A stretch of DNA of 19,237 nt from Bacteroidales bacterium (lineage in GTDB: Bacteria > Bacteroidota > Bacteroidia > Bacteroidales > Paludibacteraceae). The DNA lies in contig CAAFZS010000007.1 of the NCBI GenBank assembly GCA_900767595.1, forward strand, positions 1 through 19,237. The letters are read 5' to 3'. The translations under genes and the position numbers were made by a program. This document shows, in pieces, positions 5,578 to 13,434 of this stretch (its first letter is position 1; each line of letters starts with the position of its first letter). The notes under the pieces were generated by a model. The model did not search any database. It was given only the letters and a program-made list of their open reading frames with translations, and was not told the DNA's origin.

Positions 5578-8189
5578 ATGATGATGAACAAATAAAATAT
5601 CATCTTACCGGCATGTACCAGGACTGGTTCCTGGATTATGCTTCGTATGTTATTTTGGAGCGTGCCGTACCCGCTATTGAGGATGGTCTCAAACCGGTAC
5701 AGCGTCGTATCCTGCACGCAATGAAGTGCGTCGATGACGGTAAGATGAACAAGGTCGCCAATATCGTTGGTCAGACGATGCAATATCACCCGCACGGGGA
5801 TGCCAGTATTGGTGACGCGTTAGTGCAGTTAGGTCAAAAAGACTTGCTGATTGATTGCCAAGGAAACTGGGGAAACATCCTCACGGGAGATGGTGCCGCA
5901 GCACCACGTTATATCGAGGCACGCCTCAGTAAGTTTGCTTTAGAGACCGTCTTTAATCCCAAGACTACCCAGTGGATGATGAGTTATGATGGGCGCAAGA
6001 AAGAGCCCATCCATCTGCCGGTTAAGTTTCCTTTGCTTTTGGCGCAAGGCGTGGAAGGTATTGCGGTGGGACTGAACTCCAAGATTCTACCCCATAACTT
6101 CAACGAGTTATGCGATGCCTCGATGGCGTATCTGCGCGGCGAGGAGTTTGTACTCTATCCCGACTTCCCTACCGGAGGCGAGATTGATGTCAATCGCTAT
6201 AACGATGGTGAGCGAGGGGGAATGGTCAAAGTAAGGTCGAAGATTACCAAGTCGGAGGATAACAAGACTTTGATTATCAGCCAAGTGCCGTACGGTACAA
6301 CTACCTCGAAGATTATCGAGACCATTCTCAAGGCACAAGATAACGGAAAGATTAAGATTAAGAAGGTCGATGACTTTACGGCACAAGAGGCCAAGATCCT
6401 CGTGCAGTTAGCTCCGGGAGCCTCGTCGGACAAGACGATTGATGCGCTTTATGCCTTTACGGACTGTGAGGTGGCCATAGCTCCGAACTGTTGTGTAGTG
6501 GAGGACAAGAAACCAATCTTTACGAATGTCTCTACGCTCCTCAAACGCTCGACCGATAACACCAAGCAACTGCTTAAATGGGAGCTTGAGATATTAAAGG
6601 GAGAGTTAGAAGAGCAATATTTCTACACCTCTTTGGAGCGCATCTTCATTGAGAATAGGATATACAAAAAAGAGGGTTACGAGAATGCCGGCGATAAAGA
6701 GACATTGATTGATTTCGTGGATCAGGAGCTGATTCCGTTCAAGCCCTCTCTGATTCGCGAAGTAAGACGTGAGGATATTGAGAAACTGTTTGAGATACGA
6801 ATGCTGCGTATCACGAAGTTCGACTCCAAGAAAGCGGACGAACTGATGAAGTCTTTAGACAAGCAGATTAAGGAAACGGTGAAGAATCTCAACCACCTGA
6901 CGGATTATACGCTGCGCTGGTTTGAGCAATTGAAGGCGAAGTACGGGGACCGTTATCCGCGTAAGACGGAAGTAAGGAACTTTGCGTCCATCAATGTCAA
7001 GACCGTCGTTGAGGCGAATAAGAAACTCTATATCAACCCTACCGACGGGTTCATCGGGACGGGATTGAAGAATGACAAGTTCCTATGCAACTGCTCTGAT
7101 TTAGATGACTTGATTATCTTCCATAAGGATGGTAAGTATAAGATTATCCGTGTGGCGGAGAAGATCTTTATCGGAACGGATATCCTGCACGTGGACATCT
7201 TCAAGAAAAACGATACCCGCACGATTTACAATGTCGTTTATCGCGATGGCAAGGCGGGCGAGTATTATATGAAGCGGTTCTTTGTGACGGGTATCGTAAG
7301 GGATAAGGAATATGACCTCACCACCGGTAAGGCAGGCAGTAAGGTCGTTTATTTCACGGCTAATCCTAACGGGGAAGCGGAAGTCATCCGTGTCCAACTT
7401 AAGCCCGCACTGCATTTGAAAAAACTGGAGGTGCTTAAGGACCTCAGTGAGTTGGCGGTTAAGTCGCGCAGTGCGCGAGGCAACCTGCTCACCAAATACG
7501 ATATCAAATCCATCTCTCTCAAGCAGAAAGGGCACTCCACCCTCGGCGGAAGACAGGTTTGGTTCGATCCGGACGTGCTGCGTATTAACTACGACGGACA
7601 AGGCTTGTTCTTGGGTGAATTCCTAGACGAAGACAGGATATTGGTTGTTACCACGAAGGGTGATTATTACTTGACTACGTTTGAGTTAACGGCGCACTTC
7701 GACGATAATATCTATCGCATTGAGAAGTTTGACCCGCAGAAGATATGGTCCGTAGCCTTGTGGAATGCTGACTTGGGCTATTACTACGCCAAACGTTTCC
7801 AGTTCGATGCTCAACTCAAATCGCAGAATTTCTTGGGTGAAGACGACCGCAGCCAGTGGGTGGCTATCAGTGATCGGGAACAAGCCACTTTCCTCGTTAC
7901 CTTCAAGGACGAGCATCGCGAGCCGATGACACTGGTCATGTCGGAGTTCATTGACTCCAAATCGCCTAAAGCCAAAGGCAAACGTATCTCGACGTTAGAC
8001 ATAGCAAAGATTGAAGATATAACCCCGGAACCTCCGGAACCGGAAAATCCGGAAACTCCGGAAAATCCGGAAGAACCGGAGAATCCGGAAACGGGAAACG
8101 AGAATCCGGGAACACCGGAAACACCGGAAGCACCGGTGACTTTGACTATCACCAATGGAGAGAAAGAGGAGCAACTCAGTTTATTCTGA
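5574..8189 (+). CDS. parC: ParC, DNA topoisomerase IV subunit A, with clamp-motif tail
   Basis: The 871-residue protein is the Bacteroidetes ParC type: the N-terminus YQDWFLDYASYVILERAVP is diagnostic, followed by DGLKPVQRRILHAM (37-50), the quinolone-determining region YHPHGDASIGDALV (71-84), and the catalytic tyrosine Tyr113 in AAAPRYIEARL. The breakage-reunion domain extends to about residue 450, then a degenerate beta-pinwheel region follows. With ParE it decatenates daughter chromosomes. The last 55 residues are unusual: a Pro-Glu-Asn/Thr low-complexity stretch (818-854) and then a terminal QLSLF (867-871), a match to the sliding-clamp-binding consensus. The start at 5574 overlaps folB by 4 bp; the first upstream in-frame start would lie well inside folB. 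The 3' end overlaps the convergent response regulator by 9 bp. Confidence 0.93.
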   Translation: MNDDEQIKYHLTGMYQDWFLDYASYVILERAVPAIEDGLKPVQRRILHAMKCVDDGKMNKVANIVGQTMQYHPHGDASIGDALVQLGQKDLLIDCQGNWGNILTGDGAAAPRYIEARLSKFALETVFNPKTTQWMMSYDGRKKEPIHLPVKFPLLLAQGVEGIAVGLNSKILPHNFNELCDASMAYLRGEEFVLYPDFPTGGEIDVNRYNDGERGGMVKVRSKITKSEDNKTLIISQVPYGTTTSKIIETILKAQDNGKIKIKKVDDFTAQEAKILVQLAPGASSDKTIDALYAFTDCEVAIAPNCCVVEDKKPIFTNVSTLLKRSTDNTKQLLKWELEILKGELEEQYFYTSLERIFIENRIYKKEGYENAGDKETLIDFVDQELIPFKPSLIREVRREDIEKLFEIRMLRITKFDSKKADELMKSLDKQIKETVKNLNHLTDYTLRWFEQLKAKYGDRYPRKTEVRNFASINVKTVVEANKKLYINPTDGFIGTGLKNDKFLCNCSDLDDLIIFHKDGKYKIIRVAEKIFIGTDILHVDIFKKNDTRTIYNVVYRDGKAGEYYMKRFFVTGIVRDKEYDLTTGKAGSKVVYFTANPNGEAEVIRVQLKPALHLKKLEVLKDLSELAVKSRSARGNLLTKYDIKSISLKQKGHSTLGGRQVWFDPDVLRINYDGQGLFLGEFLDEDRILVVTTKGDYYLTTFELTAHFDDNIYRIEKFDPQKIWSVALWNADLGYYYAKRFQFDAQLKSQNFLGEDDRSQWVAISDREQATFLVTFKDEHREPMTLVMSEFIDSKSPKAKGKRISTLDIAKIEDITPEPPEPENPETPENPEEPENPETGNENPGTPETPEAPVTLTITNGEKEEQLSLF
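8025..8135. repeat. In-frame 9-base repeat coding the Pro/Glu tail of ParC
   Basis: A series of 9-base CCGGAANNN units codes for PEN/PET/PEE/PEA triplets. The period is broken near 8088-8101 by two 7-base units (GAAACGG, GAAACGA) that give GNEN. CCGG and TCCGGA palindromes recur throughout. Confidence 0.85.
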
Positions 8190-8858
8190 GCGAACAATCT
8201 TATAGCCTTTGCCGGTGACACCTAAGATGGTGTACGGCGTAGGTTCGAGTAGGTGCCGTAAGCGGGTAATGAACACCGCCAAGGAGCGGGAAGCAAAGTG
8301 GGAATCCTGCGACCAGACGGAGGTGAGGATTAAGTGGCGATCCACCAGTTGGCCTTCTTGTTGAAGAAGGAGGAGTAAGATCTCACTCTCACGAGCGGTA
8401 AGATGTTGGTCGCCCAAAAGGTGGCGTTGTGCATCAAACGTGAGCGAACCCAGTTGATAAGTGGTAGGTTGTTTTTTAATAGGAGCCTCGCAGCGGCGCA
8501 ACACGGCTTGGATACGACAGAGGACGATGTCCATAGAGAAAGGTTTGGTGATATAATCATCGCAACCTAACTCATAGGCTCGCAGGATATCCTCTTTTTG
8601 CGAACGCGAAGTAAGGATGATGATGGGCAAGGCGTATGCTTTCCTTAGTTTGCGGAGCAAATCGAAACCGCTGTGTACAGGAAGATTAAGGTCCATTAGA
8701 CATAGGTCCACGTGCGAACCGGCAAAAGCCTCTAACACACGGTCCGGATGGGAAAGAGTGGTGACCTTGTAGTTGTGACTGCGCAGAAAATCTGCAAGAA
8801 CGGTAGTGAGATTAACTTCATCATCTACCAAGAGAATATGTTTTTTACGTTCTATCAT
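8181..8858 (-). CDS. OmpR/PhoB-type response regulator (orphan)
   Basis: The 225-residue protein has an N-terminal receiver domain with acidic pair D12-D13 (LLVDDE), phosphoacceptor D56 (CLMDLNLP), S84 after ILT, and K105 (ITKPF). A C-terminal winged-helix DNA-binding domain (about 125-225) follows, with LTARESEILLLLL and the final VTGKGYKIV wing. No histidine kinase is in the window, so its partner and signal are unknown. The ATG at 8858 is chosen because it gives the usual MIERKKHILLVDDE start; another in-frame ATG exists at 8873. It diverges from ansA with only 20 bp between start codons and overlaps the parC stop by 9 bp at its 3' end. Confidence 0.92.
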   Translation of the reverse strand: MIERKKHILLVDDEVNLTTVLADFLRSHNYKVTTLSHPDRVLEAFAGSHVDLCLMDLNLPVHSGFDLLRKLRKAYALPIIILTSRSQKEDILRAYELGCDDYITKPFSMDIVLCRIQAVLRRCEAPIKKQPTTYQLGSLTFDAQRHLLGDQHLTARESEILLLLLQQEGQLVDRHLILTSVWSQDSHFASRSLAVFITRLRHLLEPTPYTILGVTGKGYKIVRSE

Positions 8859-8878
8859 AACAAAAATTAACATACAAA

Positions 8879-9913
8879 ATGCGTGCCAAAGTACTCTTGA
8901 TTATGACCGGCGGAACGATTTCCATGGTTAAAGACCCCAAAACGGGTGCTCTTCGTCCTGCCTCGTTAGATACATTCAAACATTTTGTGCCGGAGGTTGA
9001 ACAGGCTCCGTATGGGGTGGAACTGCTGGCGTTTAGCCCAATGATTGACTCCTCGGATGTGCATCCTACCGATTGGGTGAAGATGGCTCAAACCATTGAG
9101 AGTAACTATGACGCCTACGATGGTTTTGTTATCCTGCACGGAACGGATACGATGTCCTACTCTGCCTCGGCATTGAGTTTTCTATTGGAGGATTTAACCA
9201 AGCCTGTTATTTTTACCGGTTCCCAACTGCCCATTGGTGTCTTGCGTTCAGATGCCAAGGAGAATTTACAGGCAGCCATCGAGATTGCCGCAGCCAAGAA
9301 CGATGCAGGACAAGCTATGGTACCGGAGGTAAGCATTTATTTTGAGGATCGGCTTTTCCGCGCCAATCGAACCACGAAACGGAATGCCGAACATTTTTCC
9401 GCATTCAATTCCTATAACTACCCTCCCCTTGCAAAAGTAGGTGTACATATCACCTATCAGCCGACGCTCATTCATTATCCTTCCGATGGTGCCCGACTCA
9501 AAGTGCATACGAAAATGGATGGACGCGTGGCGGTGCTCAAACTCTTCCCCGGTATCACGGAAGCGGTCGTGGATGCCATACTTGGTACACCCGACTTGCA
9601 AGGAGTTGTTTTGGAGACTTACGGAGCCGGCAATGCCCCCTCTTGCGAGTGGTTATACCAACGCTTATCCAAAGCCATCCAAGCAGGGATTATCATTATC
9701 AATAAGACACAGTGCAATACCGGTTCGGTACAGATGGGACTCTACGAAGTAAGCCGCAACCTGCTCAAAGCAGGGGTCCTGTCCGGATACGACATCACCA
9801 CCGAAGCCCTGCTGACAAAAATGATGTGCCTACTGGGCGAATACCCGAACGATAAAGCTAAAGTGGTTGAGTTATTACAACAACCCCTTTGCGGCGAGCT
9901 CACGAACAACTAA
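8879..9913 (+). CDS. ansA: Type I (cytoplasmic) L-asparaginase
   Basis: The 344-residue enzyme hydrolyses L-asparagine to aspartate and ammonia. Both catalytic threonine regions are present: TGGTIS (10-15) and HGTDTMSYSASAL (87-99, with T89-D90). The second-triad lysine is in the RSDAKENLQAA segment. There is no signal peptide and the length matches the cytoplasmic AnsA type, pointing to low-affinity, cytoplasmic nitrogen metabolism. Its start lies 20 bp from the divergent regulator start, so its promoter must overlap that gene; I saw no full consensus. PepD follows across a heptamer-repeat gap. Confidence 0.93.
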   Translation: MRAKVLLIMTGGTISMVKDPKTGALRPASLDTFKHFVPEVEQAPYGVELLAFSPMIDSSDVHPTDWVKMAQTIESNYDAYDGFVILHGTDTMSYSASALSFLLEDLTKPVIFTGSQLPIGVLRSDAKENLQAAIEIAAAKNDAGQAMVPEVSIYFEDRLFRANRTTKRNAEHFSAFNSYNYPPLAKVGVHITYQPTLIHYPSDGARLKVHTKMDGRVAVLKLFPGITEAVVDAILGTPDLQGVVLETYGAGNAPSCEWLYQRLSKAIQAGIIIINKTQCNTGSVQMGLYEVSRNLLKAGVLSGYDITTEALLTKMMCLLGEYPNDKAKVVELLQQPLCGELTNN

Positions 9914-9959
9914 AACTAACGACTAACAACTAATAACTAACAACTAATAACTAATTAAT
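9914..9959. repeat. Heptamer array filling the ansA-pepD gap
   Basis: Six consecutive 7-base units (AACTAAC, GACTAAC, AACTAAT, AACTAAC, AACTAAT, AACTAAT) plus TAAT occupy the whole 46-bp gap between the ansA stop and the pepD ATG. All units fit RACTAAY. The array supplies the leader just before pepD; it has no Shine-Dalgarno sequence and little potential for structure. Confidence 0.95.
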
Positions 9960-11405
9960 ATGACAAATCAAGAACCCAAAGCGGTGTGGGAGCATTTCCA
10001 CGAACTCAACCTCATTCCGCGTCCTTCGGGACAAAAAGAGGCTATCTCTCAATTCTTAGCAAACTATGGTCGCAGTCTGGGTCTGGAGACCTTGACCGAT
10101 AAGATCGGTAATGTACTTATTCGCAAACCCGCGAGTCCCGGTATGGAGAATCATCCGGGAGTGATCCTGCAAGGGCATATGGATATGGTACCGCAAAAAA
10201 ACAGCGACATCGACTTCGACTTTGAAAAAGATCCTATACGCGCGTACGTAGAAGATAATAAGGAGTGGGTAACCGCAGACGGTACTACCCTTGGTGCAGA
10301 TAATGGTATCGGTATTGCCGTTGCGATGGCTATCCTTGCCGACAAGTCGATTGTTCACCCGCCGTTGGAAGCCTTCTTTACGGTTGATGAAGAAACAGGT
10401 ATGTACGGAGCCTTTGCTTTGGAAGGCGGTTGGTTGCAAGGCAAGTACCTGCTCAACCTCGACTCCGAGACCGAAGGCGAACTGTATGTCGGTTGTGCCG
10501 GAGGCGTAGATACCGAAGCCACCTTCGAATATATCCCCGTTGAAGTAGAGGAAGGCGATATCGCTTTGCAAATCGACATGAAGGGTTGCAAGGGCGGTCA
10601 CTCGGGTTGCGACATTCACTTGCAACGAGCCAATGCTATCAAACTCCTCTTCCGTTTCTTGAAAGAGGCGGTAGCCGATTATGAAGCACGTCTAGTCAAA
10701 GTGGATGGTGGTAGTCTGCGCAATGCCATTGCCCGTGAAGCCACGGCCGTCATCACGATTCCGAAGGAGAGTAAGGAGGATTTGCAACAGTTAGTGGACG
10801 ATTATGAGGACCTGTTTATTCGCGAGTACGATGGCATAGAAGACAACCTGTCGCTGACAATGAAGGAAGTGCCTTGTCCGAAGATGGAATTGAGGGAGGA
10901 TGTACAAGACTTCCTTATCCACGCAGTGACCTTGTGTCCTCACGGTGTTTACCGTCGTATTGACGCTATGCCCGACATTGTGGAAACGAGTAATAATATC
11001 GCCATCATCACCACAACGGATAAGACGATTGAAGTCATCTGTTTAACCCGTTCATCCGTAGAGAGCCGCAAGGAAGAACTCAAACAGATCATCCACTCCG
11101 CCTTTGCTTTGGCAGGAGCCGAGGTACGTTTCTCGGGTGCTTATCCGGGTTGGAAACCGAACCTGAAGAGTAACCTGCTGAAAGTGATGAAAGACGTATA
11201 TCAGAATACCTTCGGTAAAGAACCGCGTATTGTGACTATCCACGCCGGACTGGAATGTGGTATCATCGGCAGCAACTATCCCGGAATGGAGATGATCTCC
11301 TTCGGGCCTACCATCGAGCACCCACATTCACCCGAAGAAAGAGTGAACATTGTAACGGTACAGAAACTGTATCAATACGTATTAGCGGCTTTGCGCAGCC
11401 TTTAA
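9960..11405 (+). CDS. pepD: PepD, cytosolic M20-family aminoacyl-histidine dipeptidase
   Basis: The 481-residue protein is a di-zinc M20C dipeptidase (Xaa-His and other dipeptides). Metal and catalytic residues are visible: H73 and D75 in LQGHMDMVPQKN, D114 in TTLGADNGIGIA, E144-E145 in DEETGMYGA, and the C-terminal histidine in GPTIEHPHSPEERV. The dimerisation lid carries KGCKGGHSGCDIHLQR. Length is normal. It acts with AnsA only in the broad sense of peptide and amino-acid use. Its 3' end overlaps that of the convergent S41 protease gene by 24 bp, so both proteins use the same DNA for their C-termini. Confidence 0.95.
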   Translation: MTNQEPKAVWEHFHELNLIPRPSGQKEAISQFLANYGRSLGLETLTDKIGNVLIRKPASPGMENHPGVILQGHMDMVPQKNSDIDFDFEKDPIRAYVEDNKEWVTADGTTLGADNGIGIAVAMAILADKSIVHPPLEAFFTVDEETGMYGAFALEGGWLQGKYLLNLDSETEGELYVGCAGGVDTEATFEYIPVEVEEGDIALQIDMKGCKGGHSGCDIHLQRANAIKLLFRFLKEAVADYEARLVKVDGGSLRNAIAREATAVITIPKESKEDLQQLVDDYEDLFIREYDGIEDNLSLTMKEVPCPKMELREDVQDFLIHAVTLCPHGVYRRIDAMPDIVETSNNIAIITTTDKTIEVICLTRSSVESRKEELKQIIHSAFALAGAEVRFSGAYPGWKPNLKSNLLKVMKDVYQNTFGKEPRIVTIHAGLECGIIGSNYPGMEMISFGPTIEHPHSPEERVNIVTVQKLYQYVLAALRSL

Positions 11406-12998
11406 GACTTCAACCGCTTTTTTCGTTATCTCGTCATCACGCTCAAAGAGAGGGAAGAAACCCTCATCCCCGAGCACATCGCGAACGATGTAACAATGGA
11501 TGAGACGAGTCAATAGAGGACTGGATTTAGCAATCTGGTCCTCTTTTGGTTCTACATCACGTTCTTTACAGAAAGCCACGAACTGAGGCAACAGGTTCTG
11601 TTGGATAAGATACTGTTCCAAGCTTTGCCAAGTCTTATAGCGTTTGAGTTGGTCGCGATGTGTATCGACATACTGATACGCAAACTGATAGGTGAAAGCC
11701 AGATTAACGACTTTGTTATAGTAAGGCGTCATCAGACTCGTATCCCGACCTACAAAGATATCCGGCATGATTCCGCCACCGCCTAAGACTACACGTCCGT
11801 TCTTGGTGTAGTAACGGGTAGAGTCGCCAAAATGGATACTATCCTCATTAAAGAACTCCCCTTGTTCGAAGCGATCGAGGATGTCTTTCTCATATTCCTC
11901 TTTCTTGCCCATTTCGTAGGGGCGTTGGATACACCTACCGCTCGGGGTGTAGTAACGGGCGACGGTCAAGCGGATAGCGCTGCCGTCCATAAACGGCATT
12001 TGTTGTTGCACGAGGCCTTTACCGAACGAGCGGCGACCAATGATCGTGGCGCGGTCGTTATCTTGCATAGCTCCGGCGAAGATCTCGCTGGCGGAAGCCG
12101 AAAAGTTATCTATCAGCACCACCAAGGGGGCTTGTTTGAATCGACCTGTCCCGTTGGCTTTAGCCTCGTAACGGGGATAGGCACGGCCTTGGGAATAAAC
12201 AATCATCTCATCTCTGTTGAGGAACTCGTTCGCCATACGAATCGTTTGGTCCATATACCCTCCGGAGTTCTCGCGCAAGTCCACGATATAGGAGGTAGCA
12301 CCGGCTTTCTTGAGGTCCGCGAGGGCGGAGATGAACTCATTGTAGGTACTCTCACCGAACTTATTCACGCGCACAAAACCGATGGTCTTGTCGATAATAA
12401 AATGGGCATCCACCGACTTGACGGGTATATCCCCGCGGGTGATGGTGTAGTATAACGTGTCCTTGCAACCGTGGCGAAGAACGCCAATCTTCACTTGGGT
12501 ACCTTTAGGACCGCGCAAGGTGTGCATCACTTTTTCGTTATTGATACCTTTGCCTGTGAACGAGGTATCGTTGACGGAGATGATCTTATCGCCGGCGAGT
12601 ACGCCTACTCCTTCACTGGGTCCGCCGGAGATGACGGCCACTACGTTGATGGTGTCTTTTTGAATAGTGAATTGAACACCAATCCCCGAGAACGAGGAAC
12701 TGAGTTCGGAGTTCACCATCTCCAAGTCTTTCTTTGGAATATACGCTGAGTGGGGGTCCAACCGTTGAACGATGTCCGCCATCACCTCGTCCGTGATACT
12801 ATCCACGTTGAGGGAATCGACATACTGTTGCTGCAAGAGCATAAGCAGTTGATCGACCTTGCTGTCGGGGGTAGCAAAGATCTGATTGCCGTTGATGACG
12901 ATTCGTTGGGCATTGGCTTTGTTCTCAATCGAGTTACCAATCAAGAACCCAATAAACAGAAACACAACCACTAACGTTGGCCAAAGATACTTTTTCAT
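11382..12998 (-). CDS. S41 carboxy-terminal processing protease (PDZ)
   Basis: The 538-residue protein begins with a signal anchor (MKKYLWPTLVVVFLFIGFLI), so the protease lies in the periplasm. It has a PDZ domain (about 95-185, with SSFSGIGVQF) and the S41 catalytic core, with nucleophile S302 in DNFSASASEIFAGAMQD and general base K327 in GRRSFGKG, a 25-residue spacing as in E. coli Prc. It cleaves unfolded or specific envelope proteins near their C-termini. A TTG lies 30 bp upstream in frame, but the ATG at 12998 gives a normal signal anchor. The upstream 40 bp are a heptamer repeat that also codes the end of the dCMP deaminase. Confidence 0.93.
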   Translation of the reverse strand: MKKYLWPTLVVVFLFIGFLIGNSIENKANAQRIVINGNQIFATPDSKVDQLLMLLQQQYVDSLNVDSITDEVMADIVQRLDPHSAYIPKKDLEMVNSELSSSFSGIGVQFTIQKDTINVVAVISGGPSEGVGVLAGDKIISVNDTSFTGKGINNEKVMHTLRGPKGTQVKIGVLRHGCKDTLYYTITRGDIPVKSVDAHFIIDKTIGFVRVNKFGESTYNEFISALADLKKAGATSYIVDLRENSGGYMDQTIRMANEFLNRDEMIVYSQGRAYPRYEAKANGTGRFKQAPLVVLIDNFSASASEIFAGAMQDNDRATIIGRRSFGKGLVQQQMPFMDGSAIRLTVARYYTPSGRCIQRPYEMGKKEEYEKDILDRFEQGEFFNEDSIHFGDSTRYYTKNGRVVLGGGGIMPDIFVGRDTSLMTPYYNKVVNLAFTYQFAYQYVDTHRDQLKRYKTWQSLEQYLIQQNLLPQFVAFCKERDVEPKEDQIAKSSPLLTRLIHCYIVRDVLGDEGFFPLFERDDEITKKAVEVLKAAQSR

Positions 12999-13003
12999 AT
13001 TCC

Positions 13004-13038
13004 TTAATCCTTTTTCCTCAATCCTCAATCTTCAATAC
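13004..13038. repeat. Heptamer array ahead of the S41 protease
   Basis: On the plus strand the units are TTAATCC, TTTTTCC, TCAATCC, TCAATCT, TCAATAC, all in a strict 7-base register, with a degenerate TTCAATCCC beyond. On the coding strand they read as GGATTGA/GGAAAAA units. The array codes the last residues of the dCMP deaminase (VLKIED) and then forms the leader of the protease. It shares units with the array at 14733-14760. Confidence 0.85.
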
Positions 13039-13434
13039 TTCAATCCCTGCCCTGCGCAGGATCTCGAGTCCATCATTAATCCGATATTCCTCGCTATAGA
13101 CTACGCGTTTGATACCGGCTTGGATGATGAGTTTACTACATTCCATACAAGGCGAGGTGGTGACATATAGCGTAGCTCCTTCGCTACTGTTATGGCTACG
13201 GGCAATCTTCGTGATGGCATTCGCCTCTGCGTGCAGTACATAGGGTTTGCTTACGTTGTTATCATCTTCGCATTTATTTTCGAAGCCACTGGGTGTACCG
13301 TTATAACCATCGGAGATGATCATATTGTTTTTGACCAAGATAGCTCCCACTTGTTTGCGTTCGCAGTAACTATTTTCCGACCAAGTCTTGGCCATCCTCA
13401 TGTAGAGGTAATCACGTTTTTGTTGCTTATCCAT
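13018..13434 (-). CDS. Deoxycytidylate (dCMP) deaminase family protein
   Basis: The 138-residue protein has the cytidine/dCMP deaminase zinc site: H68-A-E70 (VLHAEANAI) and PCMEC (C96, C99). The GYNGTPSGFENKCED segment (43-57) is typical of the dCMP deaminase/ComEB branch. It converts dCMP to dUMP, feeding thymidylate synthesis. The start is set at the ATG at 13434 (MDKQQKRDYLYMRMA), since residues upstream do not look like the family; this ATG overlaps the mpl stop by 8 bp. It is in the middle of the gpmI-to-protease run. Confidence 0.9.
   Translation of the reverse strand: MDKQQKRDYLYMRMAKTWSENSYCERKQVGAILVKNNMIISDGYNGTPSGFENKCEDDNNVSKPYVLHAEANAITKIARSHNSSEGATLYVTTSPCMECSKLIIQAGIKRVVYSEEYRINDGLEILRRAGIEVLKIED

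Noticed and set aside
8859..8873. Alternative ATG at 8873 for the response regulator
   Set aside because: It would add MLIFV before a normal receiver start and leave only 5 bp to ansA; possible but less likely than 8858.
11382..11405. Frameshift or misassembly at the convergent pepD/protease overlap
   Set aside because: Both proteins reach normal length and plausible C-termini; a 24-bp tail overlap is unremarkable.
11832..12455. Open frame on the plus strand (207 codons), antisense to the S41 protease
   Set aside because: It lies opposite the catalytic core of the protease and has no features of its own.
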